A stretch of 64,000 nucleotides of DNA, from positions 930,001 to 994,000 of the forward strand of contig JBJXHN010000002.1 in the NCBI GenBank assembly GCA_046233135.1. The letters are read 5' to 3'. Under the pieces are notes generated by a model, which saw nothing but the letters and a program-made list of their open reading frames with translations, did not search any database and was not told the DNA's origin. Source of the stretch: JBJXHN01 sp046233135 (GTDB lineage Bacteria; Pseudomonadota; Alphaproteobacteria; Rhodospirillales; Rhodospirillaceae). Positions 1-7,899 of this stretch are shown here, piece by piece (the first letter of the stretch is position 1; each line of letters starts with the position of its first letter). A program made the translations under genes and the position numbers.

Positions 1-17
1 GATCCCGAGGAGCTGTC

Positions 18-629
18 ATGACCCTCAAGGCAACCTACGACACGGCCGAGGACGTGCCGCCCGCCCTGCGCGACCACTATGTCCTTCAGGACGACGGCCG
101 CTGGACCCTGCAAATCGAGGGGTCTGCCGCCGAAACCGATCCGCCGCCGCTGCCCGGCGACCTGACCTACGAGGCAGGGGACGGCGCGCCCGGGAGCGAC
201 CCCGAAGAGGACCGCCTGCGTGCGCTGGAAGACGCCCTGGAGCAGTCCCGCACCCTGCTGCGCAAGGCCGGCGAGGACCGCCTGAAAGCGGCGGTGCTGG
301 AAGCCTGCGGCCGGGCCGGCGTGCGGGATCTGTCCCGCGCCGATGTGGTCCGTGCCGCCCGGGAACGTTTTGCCGTCACCGACGATCTGGAGGTGGTACC
401 GGTCGAAGAAGGCAGCGCCGACAGCATTGACAACTGGCTGAGCGATACCCGCCGCGCGGCCGAGACCGCCTGGTGGGAGGTGCCCGCCGGCGCCGGGACC
501 CCGCCCGCCCGCGCGCCGTTGTTGCCGGCCAATCCCTTTTCCACCGACAGCCTGAACCTGACCGAACAGGGCCGCCTGATGCGCGACAACCCGGACCTGG
601 CGCGGCGCCTGCGCGAACAGGCGGGGTAG
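18..629 (+). CDS. Putative phage scaffolding protein
   Basis: 203 aa, acidic, directly upstream of the major capsid gene, which is the usual place for a scaffold. The N-terminus (LKATYDTAEDVPPALRDHYV) resembles the opening of phage scaffold-type proteins. A charged helical stretch at about residues 62-95 could form a coiled coil. The C-terminus (LNLTEQGRLMRDNP) resembles the tail end seen in such proteins, where it can contact the coat protein. The ATG at 18 follows GAGGAG at 7-12. No protease motif is visible. The role is inferred from position and general character; it could instead be an unrelated minor head protein. Confidence 0.6.
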   Translation: MTLKATYDTAEDVPPALRDHYVLQDDGRWTLQIEGSAAETDPPPLPGDLTYEAGDGAPGSDPEEDRLRALEDALEQSRTLLRKAGEDRLKAAVLEACGRAGVRDLSRADVVRAARERFAVTDDLEVVPVEEGSADSIDNWLSDTRRAAETAWWEVPAGAGTPPARAPLLPANPFSTDSLNLTEQGRLMRDNPDLARRLREQAG

Positions 630-740
630 GAGATGTTATGCCTCACGGCAGTCCGCTGCGCGGACGCCTTTCTTCTTCCCTGGCCTTGATGAAACACCCC
701 GCCCTCGCCGGTGCCGGCAAGGGACCAAGGAGACTGCGTC

Positions 741-1754
741 ATGCCCACCATTTCCACCCGCCTGTCGGACGTCATCGTGCCGGAGGTGTTCCAGCCCTAT
801 ATGATCCAGCGCACCATGGACCTGGATGCGCTGGTCCAGTCCGGTGTCGTTGCCCGTGATCCCCAGTTCGATATTCTGGCCTCGGGTCCCGGGTCGGTGT
901 TCAGTCTGCCGTTCTTCAACGACCTGGACGGGGAATCCAACGTCGGCTCCGACGACCCCGACAGCTTCGCCGTTCCGGCCAAGCTCAGCGCCGGGCGGGA
1001 CGAGGCGGTCAAGCACATCCGCAACAAGGCGTGGTCGTCCATGGATCTGACCGCCGCCCTGCTGGCCGAAGATCCCATGCGGGCGGTGGCCGAACTGGTG
1101 GCGCCGTTCTGGGTGCGCGACCGCCAGCGGGTGCTGATCGCCAGTCTGCGCGGCGTGCTGGCCGACAACATCGCCAACGACGGCGGCGACATGGTCCATG
1201 ACATCGCCACCGACGACGCCGGCGCCATCACCGATGCAGAGCGGATCAGCGACGAAGCGGTGCTGGACGCCGCCCAGACCATGGGCGACATGAAAAGCCG
1301 CCTGACCGCGATTGCCATGCATTCGGTGGTGCATACCCGGCTGCAGCGGCAGGGGGCCTTGCTGCCCGTGCACGACCCCCAGACGGGGGACCTGCGCTAT
1401 ACCACCTACCTGGGCTACCGGGTGGTGGTGGACGACACCCTGCCGGTGGAGACCGGCACCAACCGCGCCAGCTATACCACCTACCTGTTCGCCGCCGGGG
1501 CCGTGGCCTATGGCGAGGGGCTGCCCCGGGTGCCGGTGGAAACCGAACGGGTGCCCGGCGCCGGCGACGGCGAGGGCATGGAGATCCTGCACACCCGCCG
1601 CCACTTCCTGCTGCATCCGCGCGGCATCCGCTGGACCAACACCAGCATGGCCCGTCCGGCCCCGGACAACACCGAACTGGCCCTGGCCGTGAACTGGGAG
1701 CGTGTCTACGACCGCAAGGCCATCCGCTTCGCCGCCTTGCGCACCAACGGATAA
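741..1754 (+). CDS. Phage major capsid (coat) protein
   Basis: 337 aa structural protein that would form the icosahedral shell. The sequence has the character of a family of temperate-phage coat proteins: an opening DVIVPEVFQPYMIQRTM, then a SGVV segment, LPFFNDLDGESNVGSDD near residues 62-78 and KHIRNKAWSSMDL near 93-105. The ATG at 741 is preceded by AAGGAG at 727-732; an in-frame upstream ATG at 711 lacks as good a site. It lies 111 bp after the scaffold-like gene and 26 bp before the tail-tube-like gene, the normal head-to-tail order. Confidence 0.85.
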   Translation: MPTISTRLSDVIVPEVFQPYMIQRTMDLDALVQSGVVARDPQFDILASGPGSVFSLPFFNDLDGESNVGSDDPDSFAVPAKLSAGRDEAVKHIRNKAWSSMDLTAALLAEDPMRAVAELVAPFWVRDRQRVLIASLRGVLADNIANDGGDMVHDIATDDAGAITDAERISDEAVLDAAQTMGDMKSRLTAIAMHSVVHTRLQRQGALLPVHDPQTGDLRYTTYLGYRVVVDDTLPVETGTNRASYTTYLFAAGAVAYGEGLPRVPVETERVPGAGDGEGMEILHTRRHFLLHPRGIRWTNTSMARPAPDNTELALAVNWERVYDRKAIRFAALRTNG

Positions 1755-1780
1755 TCCAGACCGACCGCGGAGAATGACCG

Positions 1781-2785
1781 ATGACCACGTTTGCCACGGG
1801 TGTCCGGCCCGGTGAACTGATGCGGGCCGCCGGCCTGATGGTGCTGTTCGCCGAGAAGACCAGCGGTATTCCCGGCCCCTATCACAATCTGGGGTCCCTG
1901 AAGAACCGCAGCCTGACCCGCAGCCAGAGCACCATCGCCTACAAGGACGACCAGGCCGACGGCACCCTGGCCACCATCCGCGAGGATATCGCCGAGGCGA
2001 CCATCAGCCTGTCCTTCACCGCCCATCAGTGGAACGCCCAGACCCTGAAGCATTTCCTGCTGGGCGGTCCGGTGAGCCGCCACGATGACGGCGAAGCGCT
2101 GATGGATGCGGTGGTGGCGCGGCTGGACGGGCGGGTGCCGTTCCGCCTGCCCGGCGGGCTGTCGCCCCTGCGCGCCCAGCCGGTCTCCGCCGTGCGCTCC
2201 CTGGACCTGACCACCACCCATGTTCCCGCCGCCGCCCATGCGGTGACCGGGGCGGATAGTGCGCTGGCGGAGATCACCATCGCCGGGGACCAGACCGCCG
2301 CGCTGACCGGCGGCACCGTGTTCGAAGTGGTGGGCGGACCCAATGCCGGGACCTATACGGTCGGCACCGCTTCGGTTTCCGGTTCCGACACGGTGGTGGA
2401 GGTGGTCGAAACGGTGGCCGCCGACGGGGCCGGCGGCACCCTGTACATCGGTGGCGACTGGCGGCCGGATACGGCGGCCAACGGTGTGGTGCGCACCATC
2501 GGGTCGACCATCGACGACGGCGCCCAGGTGGCGGTCAGCTACTGGCGTCCCCAGCGGGCCGGATTCTCCTTTCTGCCCCAGCAGAAAAGCCAGGTGGACG
2601 GCGCGGCCCGCCTGATCATCGCCCCCGCCGACGGTCCCACGGTCCATTGGCCGTTCCCCAACGTGACACTGCGCCCCGCCGCCGGCGAAACCACCCTGAA
2701 CGCCGACGACGACTGGACCGGCCTGTCCTTCGAAATGGTCCTGTCGCCGCCCTACGCCGACTTCAGCATGGAAGGGGTCGGGTGA
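1781..2785 (+). CDS. Putative phage tail tube / major tail protein
   Basis: 334 aa. Two halves can be seen: an N-terminal part (residues 1-135) and a C-terminal beta-rich part. A Gly/Thr/Val-rich stretch at about 170-225 (FEVVGGPNAGTYTVGTAS) looks like an inserted immunoglobulin-like or beta-sandwich domain, which tail tube proteins often carry. It sits between the capsid gene and the frameshifting chaperone pair, where siphovirus tail tube genes normally sit. It is separated by 26 bp from the capsid and by only 2 bp from the next start. Assignment rests on order and composition, not on a diagnostic motif. Confidence 0.55.
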   Translation: MTTFATGVRPGELMRAAGLMVLFAEKTSGIPGPYHNLGSLKNRSLTRSQSTIAYKDDQADGTLATIREDIAEATISLSFTAHQWNAQTLKHFLLGGPVSRHDDGEALMDAVVARLDGRVPFRLPGGLSPLRAQPVSAVRSLDLTTTHVPAAAHAVTGADSALAEITIAGDQTAALTGGTVFEVVGGPNAGTYTVGTASVSGSDTVVEVVETVAADGAGGTLYIGGDWRPDTAANGVVRTIGSTIDDGAQVAVSYWRPQRAGFSFLPQQKSQVDGAARLIIAPADGPTVHWPFPNVTLRPAAGETTLNADDDWTGLSFEMVLSPPYADFSMEGVG

Positions 2786-2787
2786 CC

Positions 2788-3225
2788 ATGGGCCGCGGCG
2801 ATCCCCTGACCGACCTGTTTCCCGAGACGGAGCTGTGGCCCGGATGGCGCCTGCGTCCCTGGACCCTGGCCGAGGCGGCCGGTGTTCTTCACGGCGACGT
2901 GCAGACCCTGCGCCGTGCAGCCTCTAACGCCGGGCTGGATCTGGTGGCCGAGGCGCTGGCCGAGCGGCCGTCGCCGGCGCTGCGGGACCTGCTGATAGCC
3001 GAACGGGCGGTCTGCGGCCGGCTGCTGTCGGCGGCCGGCGGTCAGCCGCTGTCCGCTGTCGAGGCTCTGCCCGCCGGGGCGTGGGCTCTGGCGGTGGTGG
3101 TGATGATCCGCCTGAACGACTTCGTCCTGGGAAACATCCCCGCCCCGGAAGCACCGGCCGAGACCGCTTCCGGGGCGGGACGGGGCCGGAAGACGGGGAC
3201 AGCGCGAGAAGGCGCGACGGGCTGA
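2788..3225 (+). CDS. Tail assembly chaperone, G-like short product
   Basis: 145 aa, zero-frame product of a probable G/GT pair. The body is helical (residues 25-115); the C-terminus (from about 117) is Ala/Gly/Arg-rich and low-complexity. It starts 2 bp after the tail-tube-like gene. It carries a slippery heptamer GGGAAAC at 3129-3135, in the correct phase for -1 slippage, and a perfect 14-bp stem-loop just after it (3139-3152 pairing with 3166-3179). In lambda-like phages the short G protein and the frameshifted GT protein chaperone the tape measure during tail assembly. Family membership is inferred from position plus the recoding signal; sequence similarity alone is not persuasive. Confidence 0.6.
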   Translation: MGRGDPLTDLFPETELWPGWRLRPWTLAEAAGVLHGDVQTLRRAASNAGLDLVAEALAERPSPALRDLLIAERAVCGRLLSAAGGQPLSAVEALPAGAWALAVVVMIRLNDFVLGNIPAPEAPAETASGAGRGRKTGTAREGATG

Positions 3226-3602
3226 CGGCGGGCAGCCGGCTCGCCCGGCTGATCAGCGCCGGGCATCCGCCGGCATCGATCACCGGGCGGGAGGCGCTCG
3301 GCCCCCGGGAAGCCGCCAGATGGGGCCGGCTGCACCGGGCCAATCAATTGGATGACCTGATCTTGCTGCTGTCCGGGCTGGAGGCGCTGCGCGCCGGCCA
3401 GGGCGGAGCCTTTCTGCGCCGCCTGGCCCTGCGCCGGGATCGGCTGCGGGGCCTTGACCTGAGGAACCCGGACACGGCGGAGGACCGCCCGACGGCGACG
3501 GCGGGCGTGCCGGGGGATTTTGGCCCAGAGGATCTCGGCCCAGGGGATTTGGCTGACCCGATGGCATTTTTCGCCGCCTTGCGCGGCATGGTGGGAGGAT
3601 GA
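2788..3602 (+). CDS. Tail assembly chaperone, GT-like -1 frameshift fusion
   Basis: Predicted product of -1 slippage at GGGAAAC (3129-3135): 116 codons in the first frame, then 155 in the -1 frame, entering at CAT (3135), about 271 aa in total. The downstream frame is open from before the overlap to 3602 and encodes a helical domain (LTAGSRLARLISAG, REAARWGRLHRANQLDDLILLLSG split over residues of about 150-215) that would be the T domain. No good ribosome-binding site precedes an internal start for this frame, which favours expression by frameshifting. The frame could also be translated alone by coupling; that is not excluded. Confidence 0.6.
3129..3179 (+). promoter_or_regulatory. Programmed -1 ribosomal frameshift signal
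   Basis: X XXY YYZ heptamer G GGA AAC at 3129-3135 in zero-frame codon phase (CTG GGA AAC). After a 3-nt spacer comes a perfect 14-bp GC-rich stem, CCCGCCCCGGAAGC (3139-3152) with GCTTCCGGGGCGGG (3166-3179), loop of 13 nt. After -1 slippage the P- and A-site codons become GGG and AAA. Lambda uses GGGAAAG at the same place in its tail operon. The spacer is shorter than the usual 5-9 nt, so the bottom of the stem may need to open. Confidence 0.75.
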
Positions 3603-3606
3603 GCCG

Positions 3607-4134
3607 ATGGCGGTGATCGTGGAGGACGGTGTCGGCCGTCTCGACGCCGACAGCTTCGTGAGCCTGGAGGATGCGGACGCCTATTGGGCGGGGCGGCCCC
3701 AGGCCCCCCTGGCACCGGGGTGGGAGGCCGCTTCGGAGGCCCTGCGCGAGGGCGCCTTGCGGGAAGCGGCGCGCCACCTGTGCCAGGTCTGGGGCACCCG
3801 GTTTTCCGGTACCCCCACCTACGGCCGGGGGCAGGCCCTGTGCTGGCCGCGCCGGGGGGCCATGGACCGGTCCGGCGAAACCCTGGAGCAGGACGTGGTC
3901 CCGCGCGAGGTGATCGCCGCCTGCTGCGAGCTGGCGGCCCGGGCGCTGGTCGCGCCGCTGTCCGACGACCTGCCGCGCGGCGGCCAGGTGCGCGAGGAAG
4001 AGGTGCGCGTGGACGCGGTGACCACCCGGACGGTCTATGCCACCGGTGCCCCGCCCGGCGACCGCCTGCCGGTGGTCGACGGCCTGCTGGCGCCGCTGTT
4101 GCGCGGTGCCGCCGGCCGCCTGATGCGGGGATAG
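3607..4134 (+). CDS. Putative phage head-completion / DnaT-like protein
   Basis: 175 aa. The start (VIVEDGVGRLDADSFVSLED, then ADAYWAGR) and a Trp-rich middle with ...CWPRRGA... near residues 80-85 are typical of a family labelled DnaT-like in phage genomes, which usually occupies the head-tail connector position and is all-helical. The start chosen is the ATG at 3607, 4 bp after the frameshift frame ends; the reading frame is open further upstream but without a site. It is followed 4 bp later by the next gene, so it is part of the same late operon. The role in closing the head is inferred. Confidence 0.55.
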   Translation: MAVIVEDGVGRLDADSFVSLEDADAYWAGRPQAPLAPGWEAASEALREGALREAARHLCQVWGTRFSGTPTYGRGQALCWPRRGAMDRSGETLEQDVVPREVIAACCELAARALVAPLSDDLPRGGQVREEEVRVDAVTTRTVYATGAPPGDRLPVVDGLLAPLLRGAAGRLMRG

Positions 4135-4138
4135 GCCC

Positions 4139-4594
4139 ATGGCTGTCACCCGCGCCCGTCTCGCCATCGCCATGGACCGCGCCCTTGCCTCGGCGGGGGA
4201 TGCGGTGATGGCCGCCCTGCTGGTGGCCCGCGAGGCCACCAGCGACGATCCCCTCGCCGCCGGCCCGTATGACGCCGTCACCGGCCGGGTGGCGCCGCCG
4301 GCCGGCAGCCGCCATCCGGTGCGTCTGGTGATGGTCGACCCGCCGCCGTCCGATACCGTGCCGACCCTGGGCGGCATCCCGCCCCGCGACCGCCATGCTC
4401 TGGTGGCCCCGGGCGGCTCGCCCGTTCCCCGTCCGGGGGATGCCATCGAACTGGACGGCCACGGCTGGCGGGTGGTGGACGCCGCCGACAAGGCCGCCGG
4501 CCTGGGACTGCTGGTCAAGGTGATCCTGCGTGACGAAGGCCCGCTCGCCGCCGCGGCCCCCCCCTCGGAGCCAACTGCGGAGCCGGACCCATGA
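4139..4594 (+). CDS. Putative phage head closure / neck protein
   Basis: 151 aa. The central segment (PVRLVMVDPPPSDTVPTLGG) and a beta-rich end (RPGDAIELDGHGWRVVDA) suit the small beta-barrel head-closure proteins that follow connector genes. It starts 4 bp after the DnaT-like gene and its last codons overlap the next gene by 4 bp, so translation is probably coupled. No catalytic motif is seen. The assignment comes from order and fold character only. Confidence 0.4.
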   Translation: MAVTRARLAIAMDRALASAGDAVMAALLVAREATSDDPLAAGPYDAVTGRVAPPAGSRHPVRLVMVDPPPSDTVPTLGGIPPRDRHALVAPGGSPVPRPGDAIELDGHGWRVVDAADKAAGLGLLVKVILRDEGPLAAAAPPSEPTAEPDP

Positions 4595-5013
4595 CCGCCG
4601 GCCGCGCGCTGCTGGAAGGGCTGGTGGCCGACGTGGCGGACGATCCGGCGCTGGGGCTGGCCGGCGTGATCCACGAGAACCAGAGCGGCCGTCCCCCCGC
4701 CAACCGGCCATGGCTGCGCGTCGCCTTTGGCGGCGGTGCCCGGGCCGATGACGGCCTGGTGATCGAGGACAGCGGCCTGCTGAGCCTGACTCTGTGGTGG
4801 CCCCAGGCGACGGGCGGTGGCGCGGCGGATGCGGCGGCGGACCTGCTGACCCGGCGGCTTGGTCACCGGAGGCTGGAAGACAGCGGCGTTCTGGTGGTCA
4901 CCGGTGCCCCGCGCACCGGCCCCGGCGGGGCCGAAGGATCGTTCTGGACTTTGCCCCTGGAGATTCCCTTTCGTGCCGTCAGCGTCTCCGGTGCCGGCGG
5001 CCAGACCCCGTGA
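4591..5013 (+). CDS. Putative phage tail terminator / completion protein
   Basis: 140 aa with alternating hydrophobic strands (residues 30-70 and 95-130). It overlaps the preceding gene by ATGA and is followed 8 bp later by the next one. A small alpha/beta protein directly after connector and head-closure candidates is commonly the tail terminator or minor tail protein. Nothing in the sequence identifies it uniquely, so the call is positional. Confidence 0.35.
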   Translation: MTAGRALLEGLVADVADDPALGLAGVIHENQSGRPPANRPWLRVAFGGGARADDGLVIEDSGLLSLTLWWPQATGGGAADAAADLLTRRLGHRRLEDSGVLVVTGAPRTGPGGAEGSFWTLPLEIPFRAVSVSGAGGQTP

Positions 5014-5021
5014 GGTGCATC

Positions 5022-5372
5022 ATGGCGTTCCCATCGACCCTGCCTTCCGCCTTCGCCGCCGGCCTGTGGGCGGCGTTGGACGCCGCCGGCACCGGTGATC
5101 TTTCGGCCGAGTGGTTGAGCGCCCTGGCCGAGGGAGACGGTGAGGGCGCGGCCTTTGCCGATGACGGCAGGGCGGTGGTGCCGGCGACCCGGCCCGTCGT
5201 GTCCCGGGACGCTTCGGGCGTGGCGGGCCACGGCCTGTCATCTTCTTCGGCGGCGGGGGCGGCGTCCGGCCTGCCTTCGATCGCCGCCGATGCCGGGGCG
5301 GTGCCGGCCGCCGACCGTTTGGCCGATGTGGCGCGCTTCGCCCTGGGCCGGCCGCAGCGGGGAGTGAGTTGA
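5022..5372 (+). CDS. Small phage late-operon protein, unknown
   Basis: 116 aa. The N-terminus (AFAAGLWAALDAAGTGDLSAEWLSALAEGDGEG split at residue 20) is helical; the middle is Ser/Ala-rich and probably disordered. It sits between two structural genes, with its stop overlapping the next ATG (TGATG at 5370-5374). I do not recognise the family. It could be a small neck, tail or assembly protein. Confidence 0.5.
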   Translation: MAFPSTLPSAFAAGLWAALDAAGTGDLSAEWLSALAEGDGEGAAFADDGRAVVPATRPVVSRDASGVAGHGLSSSSAAGAASGLPSIAADAGAVPAADRLADVARFALGRPQRGVS

Positions 5373-5893
5373 TGGTGGTGGTGCCCGATACTCTTCTGGA
5401 ACTGGACGGCCCGGGGATGCTGGGCAAGTGGACGGCGCGGCGGGCACGGCATGTGCTGACGACCCTGCCGCGCGGCACTTTCTGGCGCGACCAGGACGGC
5501 ATCGCCCATTTCGCCGCCCTGCCCGGGGAGAAGTATGCCCTGACCGTATCCGCCGGCGACATCCGTCCGCCGGCCTTCGCCGGGCTGTGGCCGGGGCAGG
5601 CGCTGACGGTGGCCTGTGCCCCCCGCCTGCCGCTGACCCTGCCTGCCGGGACCGACAGCGGCACCTTTGCCCGGGACGTCGCCCCCGACAGCCCCAGCTG
5701 CTTTGCCCATGACGGCCGCGATCATCCGGTGCTGTCGGTGAGCGGGCGGACGGTCACCGTGGCCGCCCATCCCGACGGGCCGGTGCAGGTGCAGGCGCGG
5801 ATGGTGCTGATGATGATGGTGCGCGCCTGGTCGCTGGGGCTGGAGGAATGGGACGGCCGCTATCCCTGGAGCCTGTCCCTGGAAGAGGTTTAG
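5372..5893 (+). CDS. Phage structural protein of unknown role
   Basis: 173 aa. The ATG at 5372 overlaps the previous stop; a TTG one codon earlier also keeps the frame. The sequence has many short beta strands (GEKYALTVSAGDIRPPAF, QALTVACAPRLPLTL) and ends with a Met/Val-rich helix near residues 145-160 and an acidic tail. Beta-rich architecture and position suggest a tail or baseplate component. No catalytic residues are recognisable. Confidence 0.5.
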   Translation: MVVVPDTLLELDGPGMLGKWTARRARHVLTTLPRGTFWRDQDGIAHFAALPGEKYALTVSAGDIRPPAFAGLWPGQALTVACAPRLPLTLPAGTDSGTFARDVAPDSPSCFAHDGRDHPVLSVSGRTVTVAAHPDGPVQVQARMVLMMMVRAWSLGLEEWDGRYPWSLSLEEV

Positions 5894-5898
5894 GGGCC

Positions 5899-7899
5899 AT
5901 GCTGCAAGCCCTGCATTTCGCCTGGGCCACCGCCGGGACGCCCTTCGATCCCGCCGTCCACACCCGGTCCGACGAGGCGATCCGGCGCATGGAGATCTCG
6001 GCGGCGGAAGGCAGCGCGCCGGTGGCCCGGGTGGTGGTGGCCAACGCCGGCCGGATCATGGGCGGCCCGAACGGCGAGCGCCATTGCCATATCTCGGCGA
6101 CCCTGAACGGCGAGGTGACATCCCTGTTCCATGGCGTGCTGGCCGAGGTGCCCGACGGCCTGACCGGGACTTTTCTGACCCTGCTGTTCGACAGCCGGCC
6201 CGAGAACATGGACGCCGCCCTGGCCGAGGCCCTGGCGCCGCTGAAGGTGGCCCCGGGCTGGGACCCCCTGTTCGTCGATCCGGACCGGGAGAACGACCCC
6301 GACGAGATTCTGGACGGCTGGTTCGCCCGGCCGTGGATCAACCGCCGCACCCGCGCGGTGGGGATCACCCATGCCCTGGTGGGGGAACGGTCGTTCCAGT
6401 TCTGCCGCCACCGCATCGCCGAGGGCTCCCTGGACCTGCGGCTGACCGGCAAGCGCCCGCCGGCCTGGATCGATGGCGAGGTGTCCGCCGTCTGGCTGCA
6501 ACGGGGCGGGGGCGTGCTGGACATCGGGGCGGCGGTGCGTGCGGCCGTGGGCGGGGCCATCGTCACCCTGTCCCCGCCCGAGGAGTTCGCCCAGGGCTGG
6601 CCCAAGCCCGGCCAGCGGCTGAACGGGGAAAGCGGCTATCGCGTGCTGCAAGCCGCCCTGCTGCCTCAGGAGGTGCCGGCCGAAGACGATCCGGTGCTGG
6701 CCAATGACACGGCGGTGCTCACCGCCGGCCATACCATTACTCTGCCGGCCGCCGGCGGGCTGGGGGTGGCGGAGGAAACCCCCTTCGGACCGACGCGGGA
6801 ACGCTCCAGCCTGTTTCCGGTGGGCCTGTGGGGCGGCTGGATGAGCTTCAAGAAGCTGGCCTACTGGCCGGTGCTGACGGTCGCCTGGCAGGTGCGCCAG
6901 CGGCGCCGGGAAGTGGTGCGCAGCCGGCTTTTCGGCCACACGGCGGTCTCGCTGTCCGGTGCGGACGAGGGCGAGACGATCGCCTTTCACCTGCGTGACG
7001 TCGGCGCCCTGGATACCGCCGTCGCGGCCGAACCGCCCGCCGCCGAAGCGGCCCCGGACTGCGTCAGCCTGCTGGATCTGGTCTATCCGGACAGCGGCGA
7101 CGAGGCGGCGGGTACGGCGGCGGACGGCCTGACGCTGGACCCCCTGGGGGGCACCGCGCCGGCGCTGGGCAGCACCCTGCGGGCAAGCTTCTTCCAGACC
7201 GACCGGGGCAAGGCAGCGGTGGCCCATATGCTGCGGGTGATGGCGGTGCGGCTGGCCTTCGCCCAGCGCTGCGTCACCGTCTCCGTCGAGATGCCGGGCT
7301 GGCGGATCGAAACCCTGTCCATCGACCTGGATTGCACCGTGACCCTGATCAGCCCCCGGCTGCCCGGCGGGCAGGCGACGGGAAAGGTGGTCGGCTACAC
7401 CATCTGGTTCGATCCGGAGCAGGGCTTCGGCATCCGCATGACCCTGGCCTGTTCCATCGGCGGCGGCGGGACCCTGCCCATGACCCCGACCGCCGGGACG
7501 GATACCTATGCCGAGGATCTGGCCGAAACCTATACCCTGACCGAGGGCGGGGTGGAGCGGGCCGGGGACGATCGTGATCCCTTTCTGGCCGTGGCCTGGC
7601 AGGACTACGGGGCGCAGCAGCCGGCCGACGGTCTGGCCGGCGCTCATGCCTGGAGCGAAAGCGACCTGCTGCAACGGCTGTGCATCCGCAATCTCTGGGA
7701 TGAACAGGACGCGGTGCTGTGGGCCGGGCGGGGGGCGCTGGTCAATCCGCGCCGCCAGCTGATGGACGTGCCCACCGATGTCTGCCTGTCCCTGCGGCCC
7801 CTGGCGGCCTGTGACGAAGTGACCCACACCATCACCGTGACCCCGGCCGGGGCCTTCGGCCTGCCACGCGGTATCGATCTGGAGGGGCGCCTTGACTGA
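5899..7899 (+). CDS. Large phage tail / baseplate hub-like protein
   Basis: 666 aa, the largest structural gene in view. It is beta-rich throughout without coiled coil or long hydrophobic helices, so it is not a tape measure. The N-terminus (ALHFAWATAGTPFDPAVHTR) and repeated Trp/Gly strand motifs (LDGWFARPWINRRTRAVG) look like a multi-domain hub or tip protein. It starts 5 bp after the previous stop, and its last 8 bp overlap the next gene. The specific role is inferred from size, order and composition. Confidence 0.5.
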   Translation: MLQALHFAWATAGTPFDPAVHTRSDEAIRRMEISAAEGSAPVARVVVANAGRIMGGPNGERHCHISATLNGEVTSLFHGVLAEVPDGLTGTFLTLLFDSRPENMDAALAEALAPLKVAPGWDPLFVDPDRENDPDEILDGWFARPWINRRTRAVGITHALVGERSFQFCRHRIAEGSLDLRLTGKRPPAWIDGEVSAVWLQRGGGVLDIGAAVRAAVGGAIVTLSPPEEFAQGWPKPGQRLNGESGYRVLQAALLPQEVPAEDDPVLANDTAVLTAGHTITLPAAGGLGVAEETPFGPTRERSSLFPVGLWGGWMSFKKLAYWPVLTVAWQVRQRRREVVRSRLFGHTAVSLSGADEGETIAFHLRDVGALDTAVAAEPPAAEAAPDCVSLLDLVYPDSGDEAAGTAADGLTLDPLGGTAPALGSTLRASFFQTDRGKAAVAHMLRVMAVRLAFAQRCVTVSVEMPGWRIETLSIDLDCTVTLISPRLPGGQATGKVVGYTIWFDPEQGFGIRMTLACSIGGGGTLPMTPTAGTDTYAEDLAETYTLTEGGVERAGDDRDPFLAVAWQDYGAQQPADGLAGAHAWSESDLLQRLCIRNLWDEQDAVLWAGRGALVNPRRQLMDVPTDVCLSLRPLAACDEVTHTITVTPAGAFGLPRGIDLEGRLD

